Of a stretch of DNA of 22,647 bases, positions 1 through 7,642 are shown one piece after another (positions within the stretch are counted from its first letter, which is position 1; the number at the start of each line of letters is the position of its first letter). This DNA is from a virus. A model generated the notes under the pieces. It ran no database searches and was not told where the DNA came from. It was given only the letters and a program-made list of their open reading frames with translations. Where the stretch lies: positions 1-22,647 of the IMG/VR virus record IMGVR_UViG_3300044637_002317; one strand, given 5' to 3'. The translations under genes and the position numbers were made by a program.

Positions 1-1
1 T

Positions 2-640
2 GGTACAATCACTGTTGCTAACCCAGTAAACACGGTAACGGTTGCTAACACAGTAGAAACGGTCACAGTCGCTTCTGGTACAGTAACAGTCGCTTCTGGC
101 ACAATCTCAGTCAATGACGGTACAATCACTGTTGCTAATCCAGTAAACACAGTGACAGTTGCTAACACAGTAGAAACAGTAACAGTCGCTTCTGGTACAA
201 TTTCGGTTAATGACGGTACAATAACCGTTGCTAACCCAGTAAACACGGTAACGGTTGCCAACACAGTAGAAACAGTCACAGTTGCAAGTGGTACAATCTC
301 AGTTTATGACGGTACAATCACTGTTGCTAATCCAGTAAACACTGTAACAGTTGCCAATACAGTAGAAACAGTTACAGTTGCAAGCGGTACAATCTCAGTT
401 TATGACGGTACAATCACTGTTGCTAATCCAGTAAACACTGTAACAGTTGCCAATACAGTAGAAACAGTCACAGTTGCAAGTGGTACAATCTCAGTCAATG
501 ACGGTACAATCACCGTTGCCAATCCAGTAAACACAGTGACAGTTGCTAACACAGTAGAAACAGTCACAGTTGCTTCTGGTACGATTTCGGTTAATGACGG
601 TACAATCACTGTTGCTAATCCAGTAAACACTGTAACGATT
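2..640 (+). repeat. 96-bp in-frame tandem repeat array
   Basis: The word GGTACAATCACTGTTGC or a close variant recurs at 119, 215, 311, 407, 503 and 599, exactly 96 bp apart. Each unit codes 32 residues. The first interval (2 to 119) is 117 bp because it carries an extra 21 bp, an internal duplication of the VASGTVT-type segment near 70-100. Units differ mainly by N/Y at one site (SVND versus SVYD) and by synonymous changes shared between non-adjacent copies. Confidence 0.95.
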
Positions 641-1111
641 GCTAGTGGTACAGTAACTACTTCACCTTCTGGAACTCAAACTATAACAGGAAGTGGAACT
701 GCTGGAACCGCTGATGCTGGCGTTGTAAGTATTCAAGGTATCAACAACGCTTACAACTTAAATGTTAGTCTTCTTTCTCAGACTGGAATAGTTGTAAATC
801 ATGATACTTCTGTTGATGTTGCGAATAGCAGCACTGGCACCGTTTCTTACACAGTTACGGCTGGAAAAACATTTTATCTTAAGGGTATTATTGCAAGTTC
901 TTCTGGAGCGCCTTGCAAGGTAATTGTTGATTCTGGAGCAGGTCCAACTGTTTATGGAGTAGGATTCTATTCTGCGGCCATACCATATTTAGCTATGGGC
1001 TTCGTTCAGCCTCCTGCAATATCTGCTGGTACAGTAGTCAGGGTTAAAATTCAGAATAATGCGGGATCGGCACAAACTGTTTATGCAACAATTATGGGCG
1101 AAGAGAGATAA
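2..1111 (+). CDS. Repetitive beta-structured virion protein (5' partial)
   Basis: The frame is open from base 2 to a TAA at 1109-1111, so the true start lies upstream of the window; the GTG at 152 is internal. The first 210 or so visible residues are a tandem 32-residue repeat rich in alternating Val/Thr, with cores such as VNTVTVANTVETVTVASGT, which suggests a beta-solenoid or fibrous shaft. After about base 640 the repeats stop. A linker (TSPSGTQTITG, then AGVVSIQGI) follows, then a globular C-terminal module of about 95 residues containing SYTVTAGKTFYLKG and VRVKIQN. The linker recurs in the next gene (1214-1777) and the C-terminal module recurs in the 16541-17080 protein, so these look like members of one phage structural family. 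A terminator follows. A virion or fibre role is inferred from repeats and neighbours; no enzymatic motif is visible. Confidence 0.8.
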   Translation, partial: GTITVANPVNTVTVANTVETVTVASGTVTVASGTISVNDGTITVANPVNTVTVANTVETVTVASGTISVNDGTITVANPVNTVTVANTVETVTVASGTISVYDGTITVANPVNTVTVANTVETVTVASGTISVYDGTITVANPVNTVTVANTVETVTVASGTISVNDGTITVANPVNTVTVANTVETVTVASGTISVNDGTITVANPVNTVTIASGTVTTSPSGTQTITGSGTAGTADAGVVSIQGINNAYNLNVSLLSQTGIVVNHDTSVDVANSSTGTVSYTVTAGKTFYLKGIIASSSGAPCKVIVDSGAGPTVYGVGFYSAAIPYLAMGFVQPPAISAGTVVRVKIQNNAGSAQTVYATIMGEER

Positions 1112-1135
1112 AATCAACATTGAGTTCAAATTTAC

Positions 1136-1167
1136 AAAAGCCCGCAAAAACACTTGCGGGCTTTTTT
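1136..1167 (+). terminator. Rho-independent terminator
   Basis: A 12-bp stem is formed by AAAAGCCCGCAA (1136-1147) and TTGCGGGCTTTT (1154-1165) around a 6-nt loop. The T-tract runs 1162-1167. It lies 25 bp after the stop of the first gene and separates it from the gene at 1214. Confidence 0.92.
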
Positions 1168-1198
1168 GTGTAAAAACAGTAGTTTTACTAACCTTGGG

Positions 1199-1206
1199 GA
1201 TAAATA
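1199..1206 (+). promoter_or_regulatory. Possible T4-like late promoter element (GATAAATA)
   Basis: GATAAATA matches the NATAAATA form of the T4-type late promoter and sits between a strong terminator and the ATG at 1214, where a new promoter is expected. The spacing is tight: a start about 6 bp downstream would leave almost no leader. The GGGG at 1196-1199 is the only Shine-Dalgarno-like tract nearby. The assignment is therefore tentative. Confidence 0.35.
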
Positions 1207-1213
1207 AATAATC

Positions 1214-1777
1214 ATGGGTGACTTATCAAGAGTTCAAACTTCAATTCCTGTTCAGCTTGTAGATGCAAATGATTTACAGGTTGTTGACATTACTACAAGT
1301 ACGCCTAGCGGTACTGAAGCTGGTGTAGTTGTTCGTAATATACCTAGTGGTACGCAAACTGTAGCGGGAACCGTAACTGCTTCTCCTAGTGGAACTTACA
1401 CTGTAGCTGGTGGTGGTTCTGCTGGGACTGCTGCTGCTGGTGTAGTTACTATTCAAGGGATAACGAGTGGTGTTTCTGTAGCTGTAGCCTTGGACAATAG
1501 CAGTTATAAAAGCAAGGGAACTAATACATTTACCACATCTGCTCCTAATGGAACAGCTACATCAATAATTGGATCGAATGCTAATCGAGCATCTTTACTC
1601 ATTTACAATGCTGGTTCTGCGACAGTTTATCTTGGGAAGTCAGGTAGTGTGACTACTGGTAATGGCGTTCCTTTGTTGCCTAATGCGAGCATTGAAGACA
1701 CAGAAAGCACAGATTCTTGGTATGGAATCACTGGTGGAACCACAGGTGATTTAAGGGTAATTGAAACAGCAATATAA
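1214..1777 (+). CDS. Phage virion-type protein with shared SPSGT/VVTIQGI linker
   Basis: 187 residues, starting MGDLSRVQTSIPVQLVDAND. The N-terminal half is Gly/Thr/Ser/Val-rich and contains a linker (GTVTASPSGTYTVAGG, then AGVVTIQGI) closely matching the one in the preceding gene. The C-terminal half looks like a small beta domain (ASLLIYNAGSATVYLGKSG), a pattern common in small tail or capsid decoration proteins. It sits just after a terminator and 19 bp before the giant fibre gene, so it probably belongs to the same structural unit. No catalytic motif, signal peptide or membrane segment is visible. Function beyond 'virion-associated' is not known to me. Confidence 0.8.
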   Translation: MGDLSRVQTSIPVQLVDANDLQVVDITTSTPSGTEAGVVVRNIPSGTQTVAGTVTASPSGTYTVAGGGSAGTAAAGVVTIQGITSGVSVAVALDNSSYKSKGTNTFTTSAPNGTATSIIGSNANRASLLIYNAGSATVYLGKSGSVTTGNGVPLLPNASIEDTESTDSWYGITGGTTGDLRVIETAI

Positions 1778-1796
1778 TCAAGAATGGGAATGAAAG

Positions 1797-4700
1797 ATGC
1801 GAATAAATCAACCACCATTATTTTCAGGGGCAGTAGTCAGCGGATTTATCGGTGACTCTGCTGTAGTTTCTGGTAGTATCGCCAGTGGAAGCATTGGCAC
1901 CAATCACTTAACTTCTGGAGTTGTTGTTGGCTTTTTGACTTCTGGAGTTATAACCTCTGGAATGATTGGTGCTGGCGCTGTATTCAATAATAACATTGCT
2001 TCTGGTGGTGTTTTAAGTGGAAAATTAGGCAATAGTTCTGTCCTTTCTGGAAGCATTGCAAGCGGTAGTGTTGGATTGGCTCATTTAGCCTCTGGCACAG
2101 TATTTTCTGGTATGTTCGTTGTAAGCGGATCAGTTCAAAGCGGATCACTAGGTAATGCCGCTGTTGTTAGCGGAAGTATTGCATCAGGACAAATATCAAA
2201 TTTCCATCTATCAAGCGGCTCAGCAATTGGAAATTTACTTAGCGGCTCAATAATATCTGGGTTTTTAGGAAATAATTCTGTCAATCAGGCAAACATTGGT
2301 TCTGGTCAAGTTTTTTCAGATAATATAGCTAATTCTTCAATTCAAGGTCCAAAAATTGCATTTGGAGCAGTAACAAGCGGAAAAATTGGATTAAACTCTG
2401 TTTTATCTGGAAATATTGCTAGCGGTCAAATTACAACAAATCACATTGCCTCTGGAGTTCTTTTAGTTGGCTATCAAGGCAATCAAGGTAGCCAAGGCAA
2501 CCAAGGCAACCAAGGTGATCAAGGCAATCAAGGCTTAACTGGCTTGCAGGGTTTGCAAGGGTCACAAGGCAACCAAGGTAACCAAGGCAATCAAGGCTTA
2601 ACTGGCTTGCAGGGTTTGCAAGGGTCACAAGGTAATCAAGGTGATCAAGGTAATCAAGGCTTAACTGGCTTGCAGGGTTTGCAAGGGTCACAAGGTAATC
2701 AAGGTGATCAAGGTAATCAAGGCTTAACTGGCTTGCAAGGATCACAAGGCAATCAAGGCTTAACTGGCTTGCAGGGTTTGCAAGGGTCACAAGGCAATCA
2801 AGGTGATCAAGGTAATCAAGGCAATCAAGGTAGCCAAGGCTTAACTGGCTTGCAAGGATCACAAGGCAATCAAGGTAGCCAAGGCAATCAAGGTTTAACT
2901 GGCCTGCAAGGCAATCAAGGTGCTGGCTTTCAAGGAAGCCAAGGAAGTCAAGGAAACCAAGGGTCAACGGGCTTACAAGGATCACAAGGCAATCAAGGAT
3001 TACAAGGCATAAATTTAAGCTCTGGAATTATAACAAGCGGTTATATAGGAAATGCATCTGTAGTTAGTGGAAGCATTGCTAGTGGAAGCATTGGAAGTAT
3101 TCATTTAGCTTCGGGAGTTGTTGTTGGATTTTTGACTTCTGGAGTCATAACCTCTGGAATGATTGGTGCTGGTGCTGTATTCAATAATAATATAGCATCA
3201 GGTGGTGTTGGTAGTGGCAAATTATCTGACGGCTCTGTTTATAATAACATAATTGCATCAGGTGGAATTGGTAGTGGGAAATTAGGAAATGCATCTATAG
3301 TTTCTGGAAGTATTGCAAGCGGTAGTGTTGGATTGGCTCATTTAGCCTCTGGCACAGTATTTTCTGGTACGTTTGTTGTAAGCGGATCAGTTCAAAGCGG
3401 ATCACTAGGAAATGCTGCTGTAGTAAGCGGAAGCATTGGTAGTGGCAGCATTGGTGTTAATCATTTAATTTCTGGTTTGATTACAACATTGACATTAGGA
3501 AGTGGACAGGTAACAAGTGGAAGTATAGCAAGTGGGCAGATTGGACAATATCATTTATCAAATAATTCTGTTTTTTCTGGTCATATATCCTCAAGTGAAA
3601 TTGGTAGTGTTCATCTTAATTCTGGCGCAGCAATTGGCAATTTATCATCTGGATCAATCAAAAGCGGTGGATGGATACTTGGCGATGGTGTAGTTCAATC
3701 TGGCAATGTTGCTAGTGGTCTTTTATCTAATTTTACAATAAGCTCAGGATCAATTACTTCTGGTTTAATTGGAAACGCTGTTGTAGTAAGCGGAAGTATT
3801 GCATCTGGTCAGGTTGGATCAATTCATCTTGCTTCAGGTGCTGCTACAGGCAATTTACTTTCTGGAAGTGTTTCAAACAATCAATTAGCAAATTCTGCAA
3901 TTACCATAAATGGTGCTTCTACTGCTCTTGGTGGAAGTTATTCTAATGCTGCTTTGACAATTGGCACAGGGCTTACTGGAGGCAGTTATAACGGCAGTGG
4001 CGCAGTAACTATTTCTTTAGCTTCAGGCGCTGCTGTTGCTAATCTTTTAAGTGGAAATATTGGCTCTGGCTTACTTGCCAACAATAGTGTTGTTTCTGGC
4101 AGCATTGCTTCTGGACAAATTGGTGTTAATCATTTAATTTCTGGATTAATCACAACATTAATATTAGGATCAGGTCAAGTAACTAGCGGTAGCATTTCTT
4201 CTGGATCAATTAGTAATTTCAAAATTGCAAGCGGAGCAATACTAAGCGGTCACATCGGCAATAATGCAGTTGTTTCTGGTAACATAGCAAGCGGTCAAAT
4301 TGGCACAAATCATTTATCAAATGCAATTATTGTAAGTGGTAGCGTTGCATCTGGTCAAATCGGAAGAATGCATCTTAGTTCTGGCGCTATCAATAGCGGT
4401 CATTTAGCCAATTCATCTGTGGTTTCTGGATCAATTGCATCAGGATCAATCAATACTTATCACATCGGCAGTACCACAGCGCCGATAAGTGGTCACATTC
4501 TTCAATTAAATGGAACAACATTACAATACAATGCCCCTGCTAGTGTCTCTATTGTTTCTGGATCAATAACATCTGGTATGCTTGCCAACAATAGTGTTGT
4601 TTCTGGCAGTATTGCATCTGGTCAAGTAGGACGATATCATCTATCAAATAATAGTGTATGGTCTGGTCATATATCATCAAGTGAAGTGGGTTCAGTTCAT

Positions 4701-5729
4701 CTTAATTCTGGCGCAGCAATCGGTAATTTACTTTCAGGAAGTATTGGTTCTGGTCTACTTGCCAACAATAGTGTTGTTTCTGGCAGTATTGCCAGCGGTC
4801 AAATAAGTAGATTTCATCTGGGAAATGAGTCTGTCTTTAGTGGCAATATTGGTAGTGGTCAGATTGGTCCAGTTCATTTGAATCAAATTATCCCAAACAA
4901 TGTACAACCAAAAACAAATAACTTTCGATTGAGTGTTCAATCTGGCGTTGCCATAACAAGCACAGATCAGTCAGCCCAATCGACTCTATACCTTGTCCCT
5001 CACACAGGTAACCAAATTGCCCTGTATGACGGCACAAACTGGAAAACGAGTATTGCATCGGGTACTGTAGTTAGCCTATCTATAACAGGACTAACTAGCG
5101 GCAGACCATATGATGTTTTTGCATATGATAATTCTGGAGTTCCTGCTTTGGAATTTGGCACAGTATGGACCACCGTTAATACAAGAGCCGATGCAATTCA
5201 AGTGGTTGATGGGGTAAGTCTTAAATCTGGAACACTAACGAGAAGATTAATTGGAACAATTCTGCCAACTGCACCTACCACAACAAATGACACAGCAATT
5301 CAAAGATATGTTCATAATTTTGACAACCAAGTTTCCAGACGACTTTTTGTGGGAGATGCAACTAGTCATACTTACGCATCAACAGCAAATAGAATATGGA
5401 ATCTTAATAGTGGAATTCAAATCCAATATGTGGCAAGTCAGGCTGGAATTGCAGGAAATTTGGGAATGCAGACCGCCAGCAGAATAAGTACTGGTGCATC
5501 TTTCGCAAGAACGCAAGTCACTGGTGGAACAAATCAACTGCCGACCACTAATAACGGAATTTCAACTCTAGCAGCTAGCGGAGCTTTACTCCAATATATG
5601 AGCGCACCTAATGCCGCCCATCAGAGCGTTCTGGGATATAATTATTTTTATCCCCAAGAAAGTGTCACTGCTGCTGGAGCGACTGGCACTTTTGCCGCAG
5701 TTGACCTCTTTGGTGAAATTAAAGGATAA
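1797..5729 (+). CDS. Giant fibre protein 1: SGSIASG repeats with central collagen-like block
   Basis: 1310 residues. Residues 1 to about 224 and 405 to about 1030 are degenerate repeats of the form VVSGSIASGQIG..HLSSG, likely a repetitive beta fibre shaft. Residues about 225-404 (2470-3008) are uninterrupted Gly-X-Y triplets (QGNQGSQG, GLTGLQG), a collagen-like triple-helix segment. The last 275 or so residues are non-repetitive (NNFRLSVQSG, LYLVPHTGNQIALYDGTNWK, C-terminal AAVDLFGEIKG) and resemble C-terminal domains of environmental phage fibres; this is the best candidate for a receptor-binding or trimerisation tip. The start ATG at 1797 follows a weak GGGAATGAAAG ribosome-binding region. 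The downstream DUF4376-like gene supports a tail-fibre role. The collagen block shares identical DNA with fibre 2 in inverted orientation. Confidence 0.85.
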   Translation: MRINQPPLFSGAVVSGFIGDSAVVSGSIASGSIGTNHLTSGVVVGFLTSGVITSGMIGAGAVFNNNIASGGVLSGKLGNSSVLSGSIASGSVGLAHLASGTVFSGMFVVSGSVQSGSLGNAAVVSGSIASGQISNFHLSSGSAIGNLLSGSIISGFLGNNSVNQANIGSGQVFSDNIANSSIQGPKIAFGAVTSGKIGLNSVLSGNIASGQITTNHIASGVLLVGYQGNQGSQGNQGNQGDQGNQGLTGLQGLQGSQGNQGNQGNQGLTGLQGLQGSQGNQGDQGNQGLTGLQGLQGSQGNQGDQGNQGLTGLQGSQGNQGLTGLQGLQGSQGNQGDQGNQGNQGSQGLTGLQGSQGNQGSQGNQGLTGLQGNQGAGFQGSQGSQGNQGSTGLQGSQGNQGLQGINLSSGIITSGYIGNASVVSGSIASGSIGSIHLASGVVVGFLTSGVITSGMIGAGAVFNNNIASGGVGSGKLSDGSVYNNIIASGGIGSGKLGNASIVSGSIASGSVGLAHLASGTVFSGTFVVSGSVQSGSLGNAAVVSGSIGSGSIGVNHLISGLITTLTLGSGQVTSGSIASGQIGQYHLSNNSVFSGHISSSEIGSVHLNSGAAIGNLSSGSIKSGGWILGDGVVQSGNVASGLLSNFTISSGSITSGLIGNAVVVSGSIASGQVGSIHLASGAATGNLLSGSVSNNQLANSAITINGASTALGGSYSNAALTIGTGLTGGSYNGSGAVTISLASGAAVANLLSGNIGSGLLANNSVVSGSIASGQIGVNHLISGLITTLILGSGQVTSGSISSGSISNFKIASGAILSGHIGNNAVVSGNIASGQIGTNHLSNAIIVSGSVASGQIGRMHLSSGAINSGHLANSSVVSGSIASGSINTYHIGSTTAPISGHILQLNGTTLQYNAPASVSIVSGSITSGMLANNSVVSGSIASGQVGRYHLSNNSVWSGHISSSEVGSVHLNSGAAIGNLLSGSIGSGLLANNSVVSGSIASGQISRFHLGNESVFSGNIGSGQIGPVHLNQIIPNNVQPKTNNFRLSVQSGVAITSTDQSAQSTLYLVPHTGNQIALYDGTNWKTSIASGTVVSLSITGLTSGRPYDVFAYDNSGVPALEFGTVWTTVNTRADAIQVVDGVSLKSGTLTRRLIGTILPTAPTTTNDTAIQRYVHNFDNQVSRRLFVGDATSHTYASTANRIWNLNSGIQIQYVASQAGIAGNLGMQTASRISTGASFARTQVTGGTNQLPTTNNGISTLAASGALLQYMSAPNAAHQSVLGYNYFYPQESVTAAGATGTFAAVDLFGEIKG
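1932..2157 (+). repeat. Segment duplicated within fibre 1 (copy 1)
   Basis: The stretch coding FLTSGVITSGMIGAGAVFNN and then GSVGLAHLASGTVFSG recurs almost identically at about 3129-3415. The first part is offset by 1197 bp and the second by 1257 bp, because the later copy has 60 bp (20 codons) of extra repeat around 3205-3300. The two copies flank the collagen-like block, so it appears nested in a duplicated shaft segment. Confidence 0.85.
2529..2611 (+). repeat. 83-bp perfect inverted repeat, arm A1 (fibre 1)
   Basis: Bases 2529-2611 (starting CAAGGCTTAACTGGCTTGCA) are identical to the reverse complement of 18504-18586 inside fibre 2. The repeat begins at the first base of a codon in both genes (Q G L T G L Q), so both are in the same frame. 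The match breaks at base 2612 (G here, A in the other copy). Confidence 0.93.
2709..2773 (+). repeat. 65-bp perfect inverted repeat, arm B1 (fibre 1)
   Basis: Bases 2709-2773 (starting CAAGGTAATCAAGGCTTAAC) are identical to the reverse complement of 18612-18676 in fibre 2, again in the same reading frame. The order of this and the 83-bp match differs between the two genes, so the similarity is a patchwork rather than one collinear block. Confidence 0.92.
3129..3415 (+). repeat. Segment duplicated within fibre 1 (copy 2)
   Basis: This is the second copy of the 1932-2157 segment, with a handful of mostly synonymous base changes and a 60-bp insertion coding SDGSVYNNIIASGG-like repeat. It begins just after the collagen-like block ends. 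Confidence 0.85.
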
Positions 5730-5732
5730 AAA

Positions 5733-6230
5733 ATGGAAATTGAACAAATTCATGAACTTATTGAAAAAGTATGCCCCATCTATGGTGTGTATAAAGACAA
5801 AGATGGTATTGTAAATATTCACTACAAAGAAGAAGCAACATCAGATCAAATTGCAGCTTCTATAGATTTGGTGCAACAACTACCACTTCTTTCTGCTAAA
5901 CAAAATAAAATGGCTAAGATAGATAAAGAATTCAGTAATAAAATTGATTCAGGATTTCTTACAAGTTACGGCTGGAAACTAGGATTATCTATTGATGATC
6001 TTGTTTTACTATCTAGTTTGTACCTCATGGCAACTACATGTGAAAAAGCAGGACTTCAAATCCCATCAATCATAGATACAGATGGGATGCCACATCTTCT
6101 TGATATGCAATGGTTAACTGTGATTATGCTGCAATATGGAGAATATCGGTCGCAAATGAGCCTTGAGTACGCAACTAAAAAGAAATCTGTTAATGATGCG
6201 ACGACCATCGAAGAGGTGGAAAATGTCTGA
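5733..6230 (+). CDS. DUF4376-like protein next to tail fibre (possible fibre assembly factor)
   Basis: 165 residues. The C-terminal two thirds (EFSNKIDSGFLTS, then DTDGMPHLLDMQWLTVIMLQ, then an alpha-helical end with VNDATTIEEVENV) resemble the DUF4376-type domain found in small proteins beside phage tail-fibre genes. The family assignment is from recalled pattern only. The gene starts 3 bp after the fibre 1 stop, with AAAGGAT as ribosome-binding site inside the fibre gene's end, so it is cotranscribed and probably coupled. By position it may help fibre folding or attachment, or be a small tail component. It is charged and soluble, without a signal peptide. It is the last gene before an abrupt shift to very AT-rich sequence. 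Confidence 0.6.
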   Translation: MEIEQIHELIEKVCPIYGVYKDKDGIVNIHYKEEATSDQIAASIDLVQQLPLLSAKQNKMAKIDKEFSNKIDSGFLTSYGWKLGLSIDDLVLLSSLYLMATTCEKAGLQIPSIIDTDGMPHLLDMQWLTVIMLQYGEYRSQMSLEYATKKKSVNDATTIEEVENV

Positions 6231-6243
6231 AAATACACGCTGA
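6223..6243 (+). pseudogene. Orphan start: strong RBS and ATG followed by a 6-codon ORF
   Basis: GAGGTGGAAA precedes ATG at 6223, overlapping the end of the DUF4376-like gene in another frame, an ideal phage-style coupled start. The frame reads M-S-E-N-T-R and then stops at TGA (6241-6243), exactly where the AT-rich island begins. It could be the severed 5' end of a gene whose body now lies after the island. It could also be chance. Confidence 0.3.
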
Positions 6244-6253
6244 AAGTAAAAAA

Positions 6254-6901
6254 ATGATGCATTTATCAAAATCAAAAAAAAATATACATTATTTTTTAGA
6301 AGGAAAATTGAACTATAATTATATGGAAAGTTGGAGAAAAAATGCTGGTTCTGTAGAATTCGTAGAATGGACCAGTAAAAATATACCTTATGTGCCATCA
6401 TTGGAAAAGCATATTGAAAACAAAAAATGGGCACTTATTTCGGATTTTGTCAGAAGATGGGCTATTTTTGAATATGGAGGAATATATCTAGATTTTGATG
6501 TTGAATTAATTAAACCAATAGATATTTTTTTTGATTATGAATCTTTTGTTTGCATAGAAGGATATCCATTATCTGCTAATAATGCGGTTTCAGGAGGAAA
6601 AAAAGGAAATAAATTTCACAAAAAAATGATTGAAGATTACATTGCAAAAACTTCTGGCAAGAAAGAAATGAATAGTTGCATTGAATTAGAATGTGGACCG
6701 ATATGCGCCACAGAATTTGTAGAATCAGAAAAAAAAAGTAAAATTGATCATAGTGATTTAGTGAAAATTAAAGAATACAACGGATTTATCACATTGCCAA
6801 AAGAATATTTTTATCCATTTAATTGGAATGAAAAATTCAAAGAAGATTGTATAAAAGAAAAAACTCATGGAATACATTGGTGGAAAAAAGGATGGTCTTA
6901 A
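6254..6901 (+). CDS. GT32-like glycosyltransferase (Gly_transf_sug type)
   Basis: 215 residues. The pattern is typical of the DXD-containing GT32/OCH1-like family: IHYFLEGKLN and MESWRKN near the N-terminus, then SDFVRRWAIFEYGGIYLDFD with the nucleotide-sugar/metal motif D80-F-D82, and a C-terminal GIHWWKKGW. Related bacterial enzymes transfer sugars in capsule or LPS outer-core assembly. The start is ATG 6254 (a second ATG follows at 6257); no clear Shine-Dalgarno is visible. The gene is far more AT-rich than the fibre genes before it and ends in a 4-bp tail-to-tail overlap with the opposite-strand gene, suggesting recent acquisition. Donor and acceptor cannot be deduced. It is shorter than many family members but holds the catalytic core. 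Confidence 0.85.
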   Translation: MMHLSKSKKNIHYFLEGKLNYNYMESWRKNAGSVEFVEWTSKNIPYVPSLEKHIENKKWALISDFVRRWAIFEYGGIYLDFDVELIKPIDIFFDYESFVCIEGYPLSANNAVSGGKKGNKFHKKMIEDYIAKTSGKKEMNSCIELECGPICATEFVESEKKSKIDHSDLVKIKEYNGFITLPKEYFYPFNWNEKFKEDCIKEKTHGIHWWKKGWS

Positions 6902-7518
6902 AGAAAATAAATGGTAGGTTTTGCAGAAACCATAGGGGGTTTAGAAACCATAGGTTTTGCACAATATATCAATTCATCTATGAACTTGTAATTAAATTTA
7001 CAACTATTATAAAAATCAAAATCGCCACCCCATCTTTTACCCCATTTTCCCATTTTTTCAGGAATATTAGGTATTACGCCGCAAGGAGTTCCTATGTTGG
7101 AAAATCTTAATTCAGGATCTTTCCAATATGTGTCATTTTTATTGGTTAAAAAAAACTTGAACAACATCATTGTTTCATAATCATTTTTTTCAATATAATT
7201 CTTAATTAAATCAATAGCTCCATCAACGTAAATATCATCATCATCTGCGTGCATGATATAATCACCTTTTAATTTTTTTTGATATTTATTTCTTATTCCA
7301 TGCCCCCAATATCCTAAATTCTTTTTCTCATATATAATTTTTAAATTAAAATCATAATTTTTAAAACTACTAATTACATAATTAAAATCATCAAAGTATA
7401 CTTTTCCATCAACAACAACATATAAATTATCTTCTTTTTTTAATTGATTTTTTAAACTCTCCAACATTGCTTTTAATGTAGTTTTTCCAATGGTAGCTAT
7501 CAGTATGGAAATACTCAT
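6898..7518 (-). CDS. GT2-like glycosyltransferase
   Basis: 206 residues with a GT-A fold signature: N-terminal SISILIATIGKTTLKAMLES (nucleotide-binding strand and loop), NLGYWGHGIRNKYQ, then GDYIMHADDDDIYVDGAI with acidic residues D92-D95 as the metal/nucleotide-sugar site. The C-terminal end is odd, with a small internal repetition (KPMVSKPPMVSAKP) that matches repeated GAAACCATAGG words at 6927-6955. The gene is on the minus strand, convergent with the GT32-like gene and opposite to the other sugar genes. A perfect TATAAATA lies 36 bp upstream (7555-7562, minus). Specificity is unknown; a surface-glycan role is inferred from neighbours. Confidence 0.8.
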   Translation of the reverse strand: MSISILIATIGKTTLKAMLESLKNQLKKEDNLYVVVDGKVYFDDFNYVISSFKNYDFNLKIIYEKKNLGYWGHGIRNKYQKKLKGDYIMHADDDDIYVDGAIDLIKNYIEKNDYETMMLFKFFLTNKNDTYWKDPELRFSNIGTPCGVIPNIPEKMGKWGKRWGGDFDFYNSCKFNYKFIDELIYCAKPMVSKPPMVSAKPTIYFL

Positions 7519-7554
7519 TTTTTTTCAAATTACCTATAATGAGAATGTATATTT

Positions 7555-7562
7555 TATTTATA
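7555..7562 (-). promoter_or_regulatory. TATAAATA late-promoter-like element
   Basis: On the minus strand the sequence is exactly TATAAATA, the T4 late-promoter consensus, ending 36 bp before the GT2-like ATG at 7518. That gives a plausible leader of about 30 nt. The surroundings are extremely AT-rich, so a chance match is possible. Confidence 0.45.
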
Positions 7563-7576
7563 ATTTTTTAAATAAT

Positions 7577-7604
7577 TTGAAAAATAAATTTATTAAATTA
7601 TAAT
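7577..7604 (+). promoter_or_regulatory. Sigma70-like promoter for the GT/methyltransferase operon
   Basis: TTGAAA (7577-7582) and a perfect TATAAT (7599-7604) are separated by 16 bp, 38 bp before the ATG at 7643. This would drive the six coupled genes to 13293 with host RNA polymerase. The context is AT-rich, so confidence is moderate. Confidence 0.5.
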
Positions 7605-7642
7605 GAAAATGACACCATTGTCAAAATAAATGAGAATCAATT

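Noticed and set aside
400-630. Minus-strand open frame opposite the 96-bp repeats
   Set aside because: Period equals the 96-bp repeat; it simply mirrors the coding repeats and has no ribosome-binding site.
2-640. CRISPR-like appearance of evenly spaced repeats
   Set aside because: Units are contiguous coding repeats without unique spacers, and the frame is open throughout; no cas gene is present.
2431-2985. Minus-strand open frame opposite the collagen block of fibre 1
   Set aside because: Same cause: antisense shadow of CAAGGN repeats, giving only LDCLDYL-type repetition. Similar shadows at 17455-17883, 18388-18798, 19720-20040, 20254-20581 and 21283-21648 were also left out.
6847-7110. 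Plus-strand open frame running past the GT32-like gene
   Set aside because: It overlaps the GT2-like gene in antisense and lacks any domain-like sequence; the minus-strand frame has the clear DDDD motif.
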